Source of the DNA: Microbacterium proteolyticum
Lineage (GTDB): Bacteria > Actinomycetota > Actinomycetes > Actinomycetales > Microbacteriaceae
Direction: 5' to 3'
Assembly (NCBI RefSeq): GCF_030818075.1
Contig: NZ_JAUSZZ010000001.1
Location: forward strand, 124,001 to 188,000
DNA length: 64,000 nt
Below, one piece after another: positions 24,117 to 33,891 of the stretch. Position 1 is the first letter of the stretch. Each line of letters starts with the position of its first letter. The notes under the pieces were generated by a model. It was not told where the DNA came from and made no database searches. It saw nothing but the letters and a program-made list of their open reading frames with translations. The translations under genes were made by a program, and so were the position numbers.

Positions 24117-25658
24117 TCAGCTCTCGTCGCGAGGCGGTTCGCCGTGCAGACCTCGCGATGCCGGTTCGGGCAGGGTCGGGCCCGACTCTTCGGCTCGCGC
24201 GGAATCGGCGCGCCCGGAACCGGCGAGGGGCACGGGCGCGGGCGTTCCAGCTGCGTCGTCGGTTTCGGCGACGTCGTCCGCCGTCTGGGCGACGTCGGCG
24301 TTGACCTCGGCCGTGCGGTACTGCTGCGACAGGATGCGGTACGACCGGGTCAGGAAGGCGAGGGAGGCCGCGACCACCATGACGAGACCCGCGAAGACGA
24401 AGACGAGCGCGATGCCGCGCGATTGACCGTCACCGAGGAGCCAGCTCCACGTGGCACGGCCGTCGGCGCCCTCCATGTAGGGGATGATCGCGAACTGGGC
24501 GATCGGGGCGATGAGGAACGACGTCACCGGCGCAGCGGCCGACTCGAACGCCGCGGCGAAACCGAACACGCGTCCTTGGGTGGCGAAGGGAACCACCTTT
24601 TGGATGACGGTCTGCTCCGCCGCCTCGACGGGCGGGATGAGCGCCATGTAGACCCAGATGCCCACGGCATAGAGCCACCACCAGTCGCGGATCACGAACA
24701 CCGCTCCGAGCACACCCATGCCCATGACGATCCACAGCATCGTGCGGATGGGGTTCTTTCCCAGGCCGAACTTCGCCACCAGCCCACCACCGATGATGAA
24801 GCCCGTTGCGGTCACTCCCAAGACGACGCCCCACACCTGCACGCTGAACAGCTCGAGCCCGTACGGGTCCATCAGGGCCATGTAGACGCCGCCGATGAGG
24901 TTGTTGAACGTCGAGAAGATGATGAGGGCGAACAGCCCGGGAGCCGCGCGGACGGCGCGGACGGCTCCGCGGACATCGACCATCGGACCGGAGTCGCTCC
25001 CCGCGGTCGGGCGCTCCTCGGAGATGCGTATGGTCAGAAGGTGCACCAGAGCGACGAGAGTCAGGACGATCGCGATGACGAGGGTCCACCCCATGCCGAA
25101 GAAGCCGATCGACAGCCCGCTGAAGACGCTCGTGACCACGAATGCGAGGCCCTGCACCGTGCCGACCAGCCCGTTCGCATTCGCGTGACGGTCGACCGGC
25201 ACGAGCAGGGTGACGGTGGTCGACAGGGCGATGTTGCGCATGTTCTCGATGACGGCGCCCGTGAGGATGACGCCGGAGAACAGCCAGAACCACGGCCCGC
25301 CCAGATCGAGCAGCGCCGCCTCGGGGAACGCCAGCCACAGCGCGCCCGCCACCAGGAATGCGGTAAGGGTGACGAGCCCCGAGAACACCATCACGCGATG
25401 CTTGCGGTGACGGTCGACGATCGACCCGAACACCATCGCGAAGATGGCGAGCAGCAGCATATAGGCGCCGCCGACGATGCCGGTCGCCAGCACCGAGCGC
25501 GTCTCGAGGTAAACCCAGAAGGTCAGGGCGAACCAGAGGAAGCTGGTCGTCACGTTGGCCGCGGCGGTGTTGACGAGCACCGCGAGGAAGGTGCGGTTGC
25601 CGCCGGCCGGCGCGACGGTCGACCCGGCGGGGGTGGGCGAGGGCTGGGCGTCGGACAT
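24117..25658 (-). CDS. MFS transporter
   Basis: A 513-residue membrane transporter with about 12 hydrophobic segments and the loop 2-3 motif GSIVDRHRKHRVM. It resembles the MFS_3/enterobactin-exporter class used for macrolide or siderophore efflux. The last 70 residues are a disordered acidic tail (TAEVNADVAQTADDVAETDD onward), longer than usual. ATG at 25658 lies 7 bases after TAGCGT; the upstream in-frame ATG at 25688 is unlikely. Confidence 0.88.
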   Translation of the reverse strand: MSDAQPSPTPAGSTVAPAGGNRTFLAVLVNTAAANVTTSFLWFALTFWVYLETRSVLATGIVGGAYMLLLAIFAMVFGSIVDRHRKHRVMVFSGLVTLTAFLVAGALWLAFPEAALLDLGGPWFWLFSGVILTGAVIENMRNIALSTTVTLLVPVDRHANANGLVGTVQGLAFVVTSVFSGLSIGFFGMGWTLVIAIVLTLVALVHLLTIRISEERPTAGSDSGPMVDVRGAVRAVRAAPGLFALIIFSTFNNLIGGVYMALMDPYGLELFSVQVWGVVLGVTATGFIIGGGLVAKFGLGKNPIRTMLWIVMGMGVLGAVFVIRDWWWLYAVGIWVYMALIPPVEAAEQTVIQKVVPFATQGRVFGFAAAFESAAAPVTSFLIAPIAQFAIIPYMEGADGRATWSWLLGDGQSRGIALVFVFAGLVMVVAASLAFLTRSYRILSQQYRTAEVNADVAQTADDVAETDDAAGTPAPVPLAGSGRADSARAEESGPTLPEPASRGLHGEPPRDES

Positions 25659-25914
25659 GGCCCTCACGCTAGACCCGACCTCCGACATCGGCCAGAGCCT
25701 GCGCTGCGGCGAGCGCCGGAGGCAGCACCGGGCGGGACTCGCTCCCCGCCGGTCGCTCCGGTCGAGCCACGCGGCTGGGTCGGCGGTGTCTTCCGGGCAT
25801 GATCCGTCGGCCAGGACGCCTCCGTCGGGCAGCGTCCCGCCGGGCGGAACGTCTCGGCCGGAGTGCCCCCGTCGAGCCGTGTCCCTCCGGGCAGAACCCC
25901 TCGGCCACGACGCC
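25659..25914. other. 256-base gap with degenerate repeats
   Basis: No gene seen. Besides the MFS promoter, it holds a near-duplicate pair: about 25792-25831 and 25888-25926 share CCGGGCA, TCGGCCA and ACGCCTC in the same order. The second copy runs into the last codons of the SNF2 helicase, so the first may be a duplicated remnant of that gene's end. Confidence 0.4.
25666..25671 (-). promoter_or_regulatory. leaderless -10 hexamer of the MFS gene
   Basis: TAGCGT, 7 bases before ATG 25658. Confidence 0.5.
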
Positions 25915-28900
25915 TCAGTCGAGCAGGCTGCGGATGTCGTCGGCGGTCAACCGCGGCCCGCCCGCGAACGCCTCTCCGCTGCCGTCACCACCGTCGAGGA
26001 CGCGGGCGAACAGGTCGGCTTTCGCCTCGCGGAGCGCGACCACCTTCTGCTCGACCGTGTCGGCCGACACCAGCCGGTAGACGATGACGGGACGCGTCTG
26101 ACCGATGCGGTGCGCCCGGTCGATCGCCTGGTCTTCGACAGCGGGGTTCCACCAGGGGTCGAGCAGCACCACGTAGTCGGCCTCGACGAGATTGAGGCCC
26201 ACTCCGCCGGCCTTGAGCGAGACGAAGAAAGCGGGGTCGTCGCCGTCGCGGAACCGATCGATCTCTGCCTGACGGTTCGCCGTGGTGCCGTCGAGGTAAC
26301 CCGACGCGAGCCCCGCCTCGGTGCACCGCTGCCGCGCCGCGCGCAGGAAGCGCGTGAACTGACTGAGCACGAGCACGCGATGCCCCTCGGCCGCGGCTTC
26401 GACGAGCAGATCTTCGAGAGCGTCCAACTTGGCCGACGGCGCCTCGCCTTCATCGACGAGCGCGGGGTCGAGCGCCAGCTGCCGCAGCATCGTCAGCGAG
26501 CGGAAGATCGCGAAGCGGTTGCCCTCGGCGTCGTCGTCGAGCAGCCCGAGCAGACGCTGCCGCTCCCGATGGAAGCGTCTGTCGTACAGCTTGCGGTGGG
26601 TGGGATGCAGCGTCACCTCGAGGACGGTCTCCTGCTTGGGCGGCAGCTCGGCGGCGACGAGCTCTTTGGTGCGCCGCAGCAGGAACGGGCGGATGCGCCG
26701 ACGGAGCAGATCGAGGCGCTCACCGTCGGAGCGCTTCTCGATGGGCGTGCGGTACAACTCGGTGAACGACTCGCGGGTGCCGAGCAGGCCCGGCGCCACG
26801 AGCGAGACGAGAGCCCAGAGTTCGAGGAGGTTGTTCTCCATGGGGGTGCCGGTGATGACGAGAGTGAACGGCACGGCCAGCGCACGGGCGGCGCGGTACC
26901 CCCTCGACGACGGGTTCTTGATCTGCTGCGCCTCGTCGAGCACCAGTCCCGACCACGCGACCTCGGCGTACTGCTCCTGCTCGAGGCGGAACAGCGCGTA
27001 GCTGGTGACCACGACGTGGGCGCCCGCCGCCGCATCGTCGACGCTCGTCGCGCGTCGCGCCTGCGTCGCCGTGATCACGCGCACGTCGAGCCCGGGAGCG
27101 AACTGGGCGCATTCGCGGGCCCAGTTGCCCACGACGCTGGTGGGCGCGACGATCAGGAACGGTGCCATCGTGGGGTCGTCGGCGCGCGCGGCCTCCATCA
27201 TCGCGATGGTCTGGACGGTCTTGCCGAGTCCCATGTCGTCGGCCAGGATGCCGCCGAGCCCCTGCGCCCGCAGGAAGTGCAGCCAGTCGAGACCGGTGCG
27301 CTGGTAGTCGCGGAGCGTCGCGCGCAGGCCTGACGGCGGATCGACCGGGGTCAGGGCGGCTTCGTCGGTCAGACCGCGGACGCGCAGCCACCACTCGGCC
27401 TCGTGCGCGGCGAGCATGCCGAGCTCGGACAGGTCGTCCCACAGCCCGACGTTGTAGCGGTTGATCGTCAGCTCGTCGACCGGCCGGTCGGCGAGAGCGC
27501 GGGCTTCTTCGATCACCGCGCGCAGGCGGTCGAACTCGGGGGTGTCCAGCCGCACGTACTCGCCCTCGCCGAGGAAGAGCACCCGGTCGCCGAGGGCCAG
27601 GGCGGTGTAGAGCGCGGTGAAGTCCACCTCGACCTCGCCGACGCTCACGCGCGCGTGCAGGTCGAACCAGTCGCTGCCGTCGTCGTCACCGGTGCTCAGG
27701 TGCACGACGGGCGCCTCAGGCGACGCACGATAGGCGGGGTGCTCACCCGTGAGGTGGACCCGCACGTGGTCGAGGGACTGCAGGCGTGGCAGCGCTTCGA
27801 CGACGAGCAGCGCCGCCACCGCAGGAGCCAGCGGACGAGCCGGTGCCCTTCCCGTCGGGAACGGACCCGGGATGTCGATGCGCAGCTCCTCGCCGATGGC
27901 GGCGACGGCGGCCCACACCCCTCGCTCGTGGTCGTCGTGACGTCGTCCGTGCGTGGGCGAGCGGTCCCAGCGCGTCGCGAGGGTGGTGGCGCCGTCGGCG
28001 TGCTCGACGAGAACCTCCAGCACGGGGCGAGGCGCGGCCGGCACCTCCACCGTGCCCCTCGGCGACACGACCGGCGCATCGAGTTGCAGCCGCGGCAGGT
28101 ATTCACCGAGGAAGGTGTCGGAGCCGCTCGCGTCGATCGTGAGCGCGCCCGATCGGGTGAGCAGCCCGCGCACCGGCCCGGTGGCAGGTGTCGAGAGACG
28201 GGCCAGCGTGATCCGCTCCTCGTCACCGTCGCGATCGGCCACGAACGCCACGGCGACGGCGGGGTCGCCGACCACCCACGACGGGAGGGAGGCCGTTTCG
28301 TCGTCGAGGCCCTGCACCACCCCTCGCACGTGCAGGGTCGAGCCCCGCCGGTCGAGCGCGACGGCGACGGTGGCCGCCTGGTCGACGATGCGGACGGGGT
28401 GATGGATACCGGCACCCGACACGAGCGGGACCCCCGCGGCGATGACGGCTTCGAGCTGCAGCCAGAGCGAATGCGGCGGAACGGCGGAGAGCGGCATCCA
28501 TTCGTCGGACATGTACGCGCCGGACCCGGAACGCCCCAATCGGCCGAGGCTGTCGAGAGCGGCGCGCGCACGAGGCTCGGCCGGAAGGGTCGCGAGCGAC
28601 GACCAGCCGGCGCGACCCTTGATCCACGTGCCGCGGGTGCCGCGCACACCGGGGCGGGCGGTGAGAGTGAGGGCCGTGCTGCGGCCGTAGCCTCCGCCGC
28701 GGCGGATCGCGAGGAACAGACAGAGCTCGAAGGCCGGTTCGTCGTCGACCTGGGGCGTCGACGAGAACATCTCGTCGAGCGTGCGTTGCCACTCCGGGCG
28801 TGGCGGGCGACCGGCCGCGACCATGCGGTCGAACAGGACGAGGGCGGCAGCGCAGGAATGCTCGCACTCGGGACCGCGACCGCACGAGCACCATCCCGAC

Positions 28901-29109
28901 AGCCGCGAGAGGTCGACGGGCACCCGCAACTCGAGGTGCTCATACCCCGCCGCCCCGAACGACTGCGCCGAGACGACGAGCACGTCTCCGATCGGCCGGG
29001 CGTCGCCGACCTCGACCGAGCCGTAGACGAGCAGACGGTCGGCGCGCGCCATGGCGGAGGACGAGAACATCTCGCCGGCGATGCTGAGCGCTTCGGGATC
29101 CAACCGCAT
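25915..29109 (-). CDS. SWIM zinc finger SNF2-family DEAD/DEAH helicase
   Basis: A 1064-residue Swi2/Snf2 ATPase of the RapA/HepA-like class. An N-terminal SWIM finger (Cys74, Cys76, Cys82, His84) probably contacts nucleic acid or protein. The motor half starts near residue 590: motif I ADDMGLGKTVQT, motif II LVLDEAQQIKN, and motif VI QAIDRAHRIGQTRPV near the C-terminus. Bacterial members are thought to remodel protein-DNA complexes. GGAGGA abuts ATG 29109, too close to serve as a ribosome site; GACAAT 6 bases upstream suggests leaderless initiation there. TTG at 29103 is an alternative. Confidence 0.93.
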   Translation of the reverse strand: MRLDPEALSIAGEMFSSSAMARADRLLVYGSVEVGDARPIGDVLVVSAQSFGAAGYEHLELRVPVDLSRLSGWCSCGRGPECEHSCAAALVLFDRMVAAGRPPRPEWQRTLDEMFSSTPQVDDEPAFELCLFLAIRRGGGYGRSTALTLTARPGVRGTRGTWIKGRAGWSSLATLPAEPRARAALDSLGRLGRSGSGAYMSDEWMPLSAVPPHSLWLQLEAVIAAGVPLVSGAGIHHPVRIVDQAATVAVALDRRGSTLHVRGVVQGLDDETASLPSWVVGDPAVAVAFVADRDGDEERITLARLSTPATGPVRGLLTRSGALTIDASGSDTFLGEYLPRLQLDAPVVSPRGTVEVPAAPRPVLEVLVEHADGATTLATRWDRSPTHGRRHDDHERGVWAAVAAIGEELRIDIPGPFPTGRAPARPLAPAVAALLVVEALPRLQSLDHVRVHLTGEHPAYRASPEAPVVHLSTGDDDGSDWFDLHARVSVGEVEVDFTALYTALALGDRVLFLGEGEYVRLDTPEFDRLRAVIEEARALADRPVDELTINRYNVGLWDDLSELGMLAAHEAEWWLRVRGLTDEAALTPVDPPSGLRATLRDYQRTGLDWLHFLRAQGLGGILADDMGLGKTVQTIAMMEAARADDPTMAPFLIVAPTSVVGNWARECAQFAPGLDVRVITATQARRATSVDDAAAGAHVVVTSYALFRLEQEQYAEVAWSGLVLDEAQQIKNPSSRGYRAARALAVPFTLVITGTPMENNLLELWALVSLVAPGLLGTRESFTELYRTPIEKRSDGERLDLLRRRIRPFLLRRTKELVAAELPPKQETVLEVTLHPTHRKLYDRRFHRERQRLLGLLDDDAEGNRFAIFRSLTMLRQLALDPALVDEGEAPSAKLDALEDLLVEAAAEGHRVLVLSQFTRFLRAARQRCTEAGLASGYLDGTTANRQAEIDRFRDGDDPAFFVSLKAGGVGLNLVEADYVVLLDPWWNPAVEDQAIDRAHRIGQTRPVIVYRLVSADTVEQKVVALREAKADLFARVLDGGDGSGEAFAGGPRLTADDIRSLLD

Positions 29110-29115
29110 TCCTCC

Positions 29116-29121
29116 ATTGTC
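29116..29121 (-). promoter_or_regulatory. leaderless -10-like hexamer of the SNF2 gene
   Basis: GACAAT, 6 bases before ATG 29109; it departs from TANNNT only at the first base. Confidence 0.4.
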
Positions 29122-29198
29122 GAGGCAGGCTCCGACACCCCGCCCCGATGCGGACCGCCGGTGGACGGATTCCGCATTGGGGAGGAGCCGGGAAAAGT

Positions 29199-29204
29199 TA
29201 CGCT
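29199..29204 (+). promoter_or_regulatory. leaderless -10 hexamer of the threonine aldolase gene
   Basis: TACGCT, 6 bases before GTG 29211; the pattern supports this GTG as the start. Confidence 0.5.
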
Positions 29205-29210
29205 GGAGCG

Positions 29211-30278
29211 GTGACTTCCCTCCACGACACGTCGGTGCGCGGCTTCGCCTCCGACAACTATTCCGGCATCCACCCCGACGTCCTCGCCGCCATCGCGGAG
29301 GCCAACGAGGGCCACCAGGTCGCCTACGGCGAGGACGTCTACACCGAACGCCTCCAGGAACTCTTCACCGGCCTGCTCGGCGACGGCGTCGAGGCCTACC
29401 CCGTCTTCAACGGCACCGGCGCCAACGTGGTCGGACTGCAGTCGATGCTCCCTCGCTGGGGCGCCGTGATCGCGGCATCCACCGCCCACATCAACGTCGA
29501 CGAGGGCGGCGCGCCGGAGCGCGTCGGCGGCATCAAACTGCTGACCGTCCCCACCGACGACGGCAAGCTCACCCCCGAGCTCGTCGACCGCGAGGCGTGG
29601 GGCTGGGGCGACGAGCACCGCGCCCAGCCGCTGGTCGTGTCGATCACGCAGTCGACCGAGCTCGGCACGCTCTACACGGTCGACGAGGTCCGCGCGCTCG
29701 CCGCGCACGCGCACGGCCACGGCATGCGCCTGCACATGGACGGCGCCCGCATCTCGAACGCCGCCGCCGCCCTCGACGTGCCGCTGCGGGCGTTCACCCG
29801 TGATGCCGGCGTCGACGTGCTGAGCTTCGGCGGCACCAAGAACGGCGCGATGATCGGTGAGGCCATCGTGGTCCTCGACCCCGCGGCATCCACGGGTCTC
29901 ACCTACCTGCGCAAGCTCGACATGCAACTCTCCAGCAAGATGCGCTTCGTCTCGGCGCAGCTGGTCGCCCTGCTCGAGAACGACCTGTGGCTGCGCAACG
30001 CCCGCCACTCCAACGCCATGGCGCAGCGGCTGCGCGCAGGCGTCGAGGCCGGGCTCGCCGACGGCTCGATCCAGGGCGTGGAGTTCACCCAGCCCACGCA
30101 AGCCAACGGCGTCTTCGCGACGCTGCCGCCGGGGGTCGCCGACCGCCTGCGCACCAGCTTCCGCTTCTACGACTGGGACGAGCTGCGCCGCGAGGTGCGG
30201 TGGATGTGCTCGTTCGACACCACCGAATCCGACATCGACGCCTTCGTCGCGGCGATCGCCCGCGAGACGACGGCCTGA
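29211..30278 (+). CDS. low-specificity L-threonine aldolase family (PLP) enzyme
   Basis: A 355-residue PLP enzyme of the beta-eliminating lyase/threonine aldolase family, expected to cleave L-threonine or allo-threonine to glycine and acetaldehyde. SDNYSGIHP starts the fold; the PLP Lys is Lys210 in SFGGTKNGAMIGEA; LHMDGARISNAA supplies the Asp that contacts the pyridine nitrogen. Length is slightly above E. coli LtaE (333). Converges on the M3 peptidase gene across a strong hairpin. Confidence 0.9.
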   Translation: MTSLHDTSVRGFASDNYSGIHPDVLAAIAEANEGHQVAYGEDVYTERLQELFTGLLGDGVEAYPVFNGTGANVVGLQSMLPRWGAVIAASTAHINVDEGGAPERVGGIKLLTVPTDDGKLTPELVDREAWGWGDEHRAQPLVVSITQSTELGTLYTVDEVRALAAHAHGHGMRLHMDGARISNAAAALDVPLRAFTRDAGVDVLSFGGTKNGAMIGEAIVVLDPAASTGLTYLRKLDMQLSSKMRFVSAQLVALLENDLWLRNARHSNAMAQRLRAGVEAGLADGSIQGVEFTQPTQANGVFATLPPGVADRLRTSFRFYDWDELRREVRWMCSFDTTESDIDAFVAAIARETTA

Positions 30279-30362
30279 CCCGGCTCGCCCGTCGGGCAGC
30301 GGCGGCGGTCGGGGCGACTCTCGATCCGACCGCCGCGCCGGGCGCGGAAGGCGGTGCGCGAG

Positions 30363-30394
30363 GGCCGCGGCATCCGATCCAGGATGCCGCGGCC
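30363..30394. terminator. bidirectional terminator hairpin
   Basis: A perfect 13-bp stem (GGCCGCGGCATCC, 30363-30375, with 30382-30394) and 6-base loop lies between convergent threonine aldolase and M3 peptidase genes. The stem is built on a GGCATCC/GGATGCC pair. Confidence 0.75.
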
Positions 30395-30402
30395 GTCGCC
30401 GT

Positions 30403-32325
30403 TCACGCTCCGGCGAGCCAGTCGCGATAGGCGTCGAACGTGCTCTCCCGGCCGAGGAACGCCTGCACGAGCTCCTTCGCATCACGCGTGCCGCCGGATT
30501 CGAGGATCTCCCGGCGGTAGCGGGCGGCCGTTTCGACGTCGAACAGGTCGTCGCCGAAGGCCGACAGGAGGTCGCGCGCGATCACGAGACTCCACTGGTA
30601 CGTGTAGTAGCAGGCGCCGTACCCGGTGAGGTGGCCGAACCCGGCGTACGAGTGCGACCCGTCGAGGGGAGCGACCGGGCTCGCCGCACGGTAGTACGCG
30701 TCGACCGCGGGCTGCAGGTCGGTCGGCCGCTCGACGTGCAGACGGTACGACGTCGTGGCGTGGCCGAGCTGCCGCGTGACCTCGAGGCCCCTCCCGAAGG
30801 CGTCGGCGGTCCGCATGCGCGCGACCAGGTCGCCGGGGATCGCTTCCCCGGCGTCGTTGTGCGCGAATGCGGCGAGCGCCTCGGCATCCCACGCCCATTC
30901 TTCGAGCAGCTGACTCGGCGCCTCGACGAAGTCCCACTCCGTCGCCACGCCCGTCCAGCGCGCCCACTTCTGGTGGCCGCCGAGGATGTCGTGGACGAGG
31001 TGCCCGAACTCGTGGAAGAACGTCACCACTTCGTCGTGCTCGAGCAGACCGCGCGAGAAGTTGCACAGCAGGACCGACTCGGGGAGCGTCCGTCCGCTGA
31101 TTCCCGGGGCGAGCCCGAAGCAGGCCGCGTGGTTGTACTTGCCGTCGCGGGGGTGCAGATCGAGGTGGATCCGTCCCAGGCGCTCGTTCGCGCGGACGAC
31201 GTCGTAGGTGCGGACGTCGCCGTGCCAGGACGGGGCATCGACGGGGACGTACTGCACGTCGAGGAGTCGTCCGGTCGTGGCGAGCACGCCCTCGAGCACC
31301 CGGTCGAACCGGAAGTACGAACGCACCAACTGTGCGTCGACGTCGTATTCCTCCCGCTTGAGCGTGCCCAGCACGTACCAGAAATCGGCGATGGTCACCT
31401 TCTCGACATCGGGGTCGTCACGACGCAGGCGCTCGAGGACGCGCTCGTACTCCGCCGCCGCGGCCGGGGCAGCGGCGTCGGCGACGCGCTCGAGGAACGC
31501 CGCCACTGCGGCGCTCGAGCCGATCATGCGCGTCTCGGTCTCGTAGTCGGCCCAATCGCCGTAGCCGAGCAGCGACGCCCGCTCGGCCCGGACCGCGAGC
31601 AGTTCGGCGAGCACCGGTTCGTTGTCGGGCCACGCGAGATCGTTGTAGGCACCGACCAGAGCATGACGAACCGAGCGGTCGCGGGCGTACTCGCGCACGG
31701 GCATGAGATCGGTGTACTCCGTGGTCAGCGTCACCATCCCCTCCGCATCCGCGGGATGCTCCGCGAGGAAGTCGTCGGGCAGCCCCTCCAGCGCCGATGC
31801 CGGCACGCGGATCTCCCGCCGCCCCTCGCGGATGTTCCGTGAGAACGTCAACGACAGCTCGGTGTCGCGCTCGGTCAGCTCGCGCACGCGCTCGCGGTCG
31901 GCGTCCGGCAGGTCGACGCCGCCCCGGCGGAAGTCGCGCCGCACGTGCTCGAGGAAGCGCTGCTCGTCGGGCTCGAGTCCGGCGGGATCGGCGTCGGCGA
32001 ACACGCTCCACAGGTCGCGGTCGAGCAGACGCCGGGACTGCACCGCGTCGATGGCCTGCGCCTGCTTCTCGGCGGCGTCGCGCACACCCGCGTCGGGGTG
32101 CGACTCGCTGAGGAGGTGCGAGGGGGCGGCCGCTTCGGCCAGCGCGATGTCGGCCTCATTCCACAGCGCCAGGCGCTCGCGCAGCGCGAGGTCGGTCTCG
32201 GCGGTCAGCCTCGCGTCGAGCGCGGAGACGCGATCGAGCAGCTCTCGCGGACGCTCGTCGGCGAAGGCACGCCAGCCGTCGAGATCGCTCGGCAGGGTCA
32301 GGGGTTCGAGGGAGATGTCCGGCAT
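30403..32325 (-). CDS. M3 family metallopeptidase (thimet oligopeptidase-like)
   Basis: A 640-residue zinc oligopeptidase, cytoplasmic, degrading short peptides. HEFGH at residues 438-442 gives the zinc ligands and catalytic Glu; the third ligand is the Glu in FVEAPSQLLEEWAW about 28 residues later. The substrate His/Tyr region near the C-terminus is GFGHLTGYGACYYTY. ATG at 32325 is directly abutted by GGAGG, but TAGGGT lies 6 bases upstream, so leaderless initiation is likelier. Confidence 0.94.
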   Translation of the reverse strand: MPDISLEPLTLPSDLDGWRAFADERPRELLDRVSALDARLTAETDLALRERLALWNEADIALAEAAAPSHLLSESHPDAGVRDAAEKQAQAIDAVQSRRLLDRDLWSVFADADPAGLEPDEQRFLEHVRRDFRRGGVDLPDADRERVRELTERDTELSLTFSRNIREGRREIRVPASALEGLPDDFLAEHPADAEGMVTLTTEYTDLMPVREYARDRSVRHALVGAYNDLAWPDNEPVLAELLAVRAERASLLGYGDWADYETETRMIGSSAAVAAFLERVADAAAPAAAAEYERVLERLRRDDPDVEKVTIADFWYVLGTLKREEYDVDAQLVRSYFRFDRVLEGVLATTGRLLDVQYVPVDAPSWHGDVRTYDVVRANERLGRIHLDLHPRDGKYNHAACFGLAPGISGRTLPESVLLCNFSRGLLEHDEVVTFFHEFGHLVHDILGGHQKWARWTGVATEWDFVEAPSQLLEEWAWDAEALAAFAHNDAGEAIPGDLVARMRTADAFGRGLEVTRQLGHATTSYRLHVERPTDLQPAVDAYYRAASPVAPLDGSHSYAGFGHLTGYGACYYTYQWSLVIARDLLSAFGDDLFDVETAARYRREILESGGTRDAKELVQAFLGRESTFDAYRDWLAGA

Positions 32326-32331
32326 CCTCCG

Positions 32332-32337
32332 ACCCTA
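32332..32337 (-). promoter_or_regulatory. leaderless -10 hexamer of the M3 peptidase gene
   Basis: TAGGGT, 6 bases before ATG 32325. Confidence 0.5.
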
Positions 32338-32419
32338 GGCAGGGCCACCGACACCGGCAACGCTCGGGGTCCGATCGAGGCTTCAGGACGTCGACCGACG
32401 CGCCCGGCGGGCGTCAGAC

Positions 32420-33034
32420 TCAGCGGAGGGCGCCCACCGAGGCGAGGGCGAGCCGGATGAGCGTGCCACGACCGCCCTCCATCTCGTCGGAGAGGGCATC
32501 GGATGCCGCTTCCTGCGGCGAGAGCCAGGTCACTTCGAGCGCGTCCTGACGCGGTTCGCAGGTGCCCGTCACCGGCACCACGTAGGCGAGCGACACGGCG
32601 TGCTGACGGTCGTCGTGGAACGCGGTCATTCCCGGAAGCGGGAAGTACTCGGCGACGGTGAAGGGGGTCGGCGACGGCGGGAGCAGCGGGAAGGCCATCG
32701 GGCCGAGATCGTTCTCGAGGTGGCGGAAGAGGGCGTCGCGCACGGTCTCGCCGTAGCGCACGCGGCCGGAGACGAGCGTGCGGGTCATCTCCCCCAGCGG
32801 CGTCGCCCGCAGCAGGATGCCGACCTGGGTGACCGCCCCCATACCGTCGGTGCGCACCGGCAGGGCCTCGACGTAGAGCATGGGCAGACGCCGGCGCGCC
32901 TCGGCCAGCTCGACCTCGCTGAGCCAGCCGGGATTGGTGTTCGGCGTGGCGGGCGCGCCCGAGAAGGAGGCGTTGAGCGGTTCGCGCTCGTCGCCGTTGT
33001 CACCGGGTTCGGGATCGGGGGTACGCACGGGCAT
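32420..33034 (-). CDS. NUDIX hydrolase family protein (DUF4916-like)
   Basis: A 204-residue protein matching the actinobacterial NUDIX-like DUF4916 group. After a disordered 35-residue N-terminus comes WLSEVELAEARRRLPMLYVEALPV and the Nudix-like GRVRYGETVRDALFRHLENDLG, in which the classic Gx5Ex7REUxEExGU box is degenerate (REUxEE is missing). Enzymatic activity is therefore doubtful. TATACA lies 6 bases before ATG 33034. Divergent from the esterase gene. Confidence 0.82.
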   Translation of the reverse strand: MPVRTPDPEPGDNGDEREPLNASFSGAPATPNTNPGWLSEVELAEARRRLPMLYVEALPVRTDGMGAVTQVGILLRATPLGEMTRTLVSGRVRYGETVRDALFRHLENDLGPMAFPLLPPSPTPFTVAEYFPLPGMTAFHDDRQHAVSLAYVVPVTGTCEPRQDALEVTWLSPQEAASDALSDEMEGGRGTLIRLALASVGALR

Positions 33035-33128
33035 GTTCCCTGTATATCAACCGTCCGGCACGGATGCCGCCTGTTCGCGCTCGCAACGGCGTCGGAGCCG
33101 CGGCGGGCCCGATGTCGGAGCGGTTTGC

Positions 33129-33134
33129 CACAAT
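33129..33134 (+). promoter_or_regulatory. leaderless -10-like hexamer of the esterase gene
   Basis: CACAAT, 6 bases before ATG 33141; it departs from TANNNT only at the first base. Confidence 0.4.
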
Positions 33135-33140
33135 GGCCGC

Positions 33141-33797
33141 ATGAGCGCGCATCCCTCCCTCGATCCCGCCGTCGTGCGCTGGTCCGTGCCCGCCGACGAG
33201 CGCGGAGATCGACCCGTCCTCCTCCTCCTGCACGGTTACGGCTCGGACGAGCACGACCTCTTCGGCCTGGTGCCGTACCTGCCCGGAGGATTCGTGATCG
33301 CGAGCGTGCGCGCTCCGCTGACGCCGCCGTGGCCCATGCCGGGGGCGTCCTGGTATCCGATCGAGGGGCTCGACGGTCGTGATCCCCACGCCGTCACCCA
33401 GGCCGCGTCCGCGGTGCTGGCCTGGATCCGGGATGCCGTCGGCGACGCGCCCGTGGGCGTGCTGGGGTTCTCCCAGGGCGGCGCCGTGGCGCTGCAGATG
33501 CTGCGGGCGGCGCCCGACGCGGTGTCGTTCGCGGTGGTCCTCGCGGGGTACGCCGCCGGCGGAGAGCTCCCGGGCGACGCGGTCCTCGCCGAGCGTCGGC
33601 CTCCTGTCTTCTGGGGTCGCGGTGCTGCCGACGACGTCATCCCTTCGGCGCTCGTCCATCTCACGTCGCAGTGGCTCCCGGTGCACAGCGACCTGAGCGG
33701 GCGGGTGTATCCGGGGCTGACGCACTCGATCTCGCAGGACGAGCTCGACGACGTCCGGGCCTTCCTCGACGCGCGGCTGGCCGAGAGCGCGGTCTGA
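33141..33797 (+). CDS. alpha/beta hydrolase, phospholipase/carboxylesterase family
   Basis: A 218-residue serine hydrolase. The oxyanion region is LLLLHGYGSDEHDL, the nucleophile Ser is in GFSQGGAVAL, and the Asp and His of the triad are plausibly in GAADDVIP and GLTHSIS. Small carboxylesterases of this type act on short acyl esters; the natural substrate is unknown. No signal peptide, so cytoplasmic. Confidence 0.9.
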   Translation: MSAHPSLDPAVVRWSVPADERGDRPVLLLLHGYGSDEHDLFGLVPYLPGGFVIASVRAPLTPPWPMPGASWYPIEGLDGRDPHAVTQAASAVLAWIRDAVGDAPVGVLGFSQGGAVALQMLRAAPDAVSFAVVLAGYAAGGELPGDAVLAERRPPVFWGRGAADDVIPSALVHLTSQWLPVHSDLSGRVYPGLTHSISQDELDDVRAFLDARLAESAV

Positions 33798-33867
33798 GTC
33801 CGGGCCGTCGACGGGGCGGCTGCGCGACAGGGGTGTGGCACGTCGCCGCGTACGCTGCGCCGCGGAT

Positions 33868-33891
33868 GCGCAGGTCGCCGCGCACCTGCGC
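33868..33891. terminator. possible bidirectional terminator
   Basis: GCGCAGGT (33868-33875) pairs with ACCTGCGC (33884-33891) in the gap between the convergent esterase and P-loop kinase genes. Confidence 0.4.
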
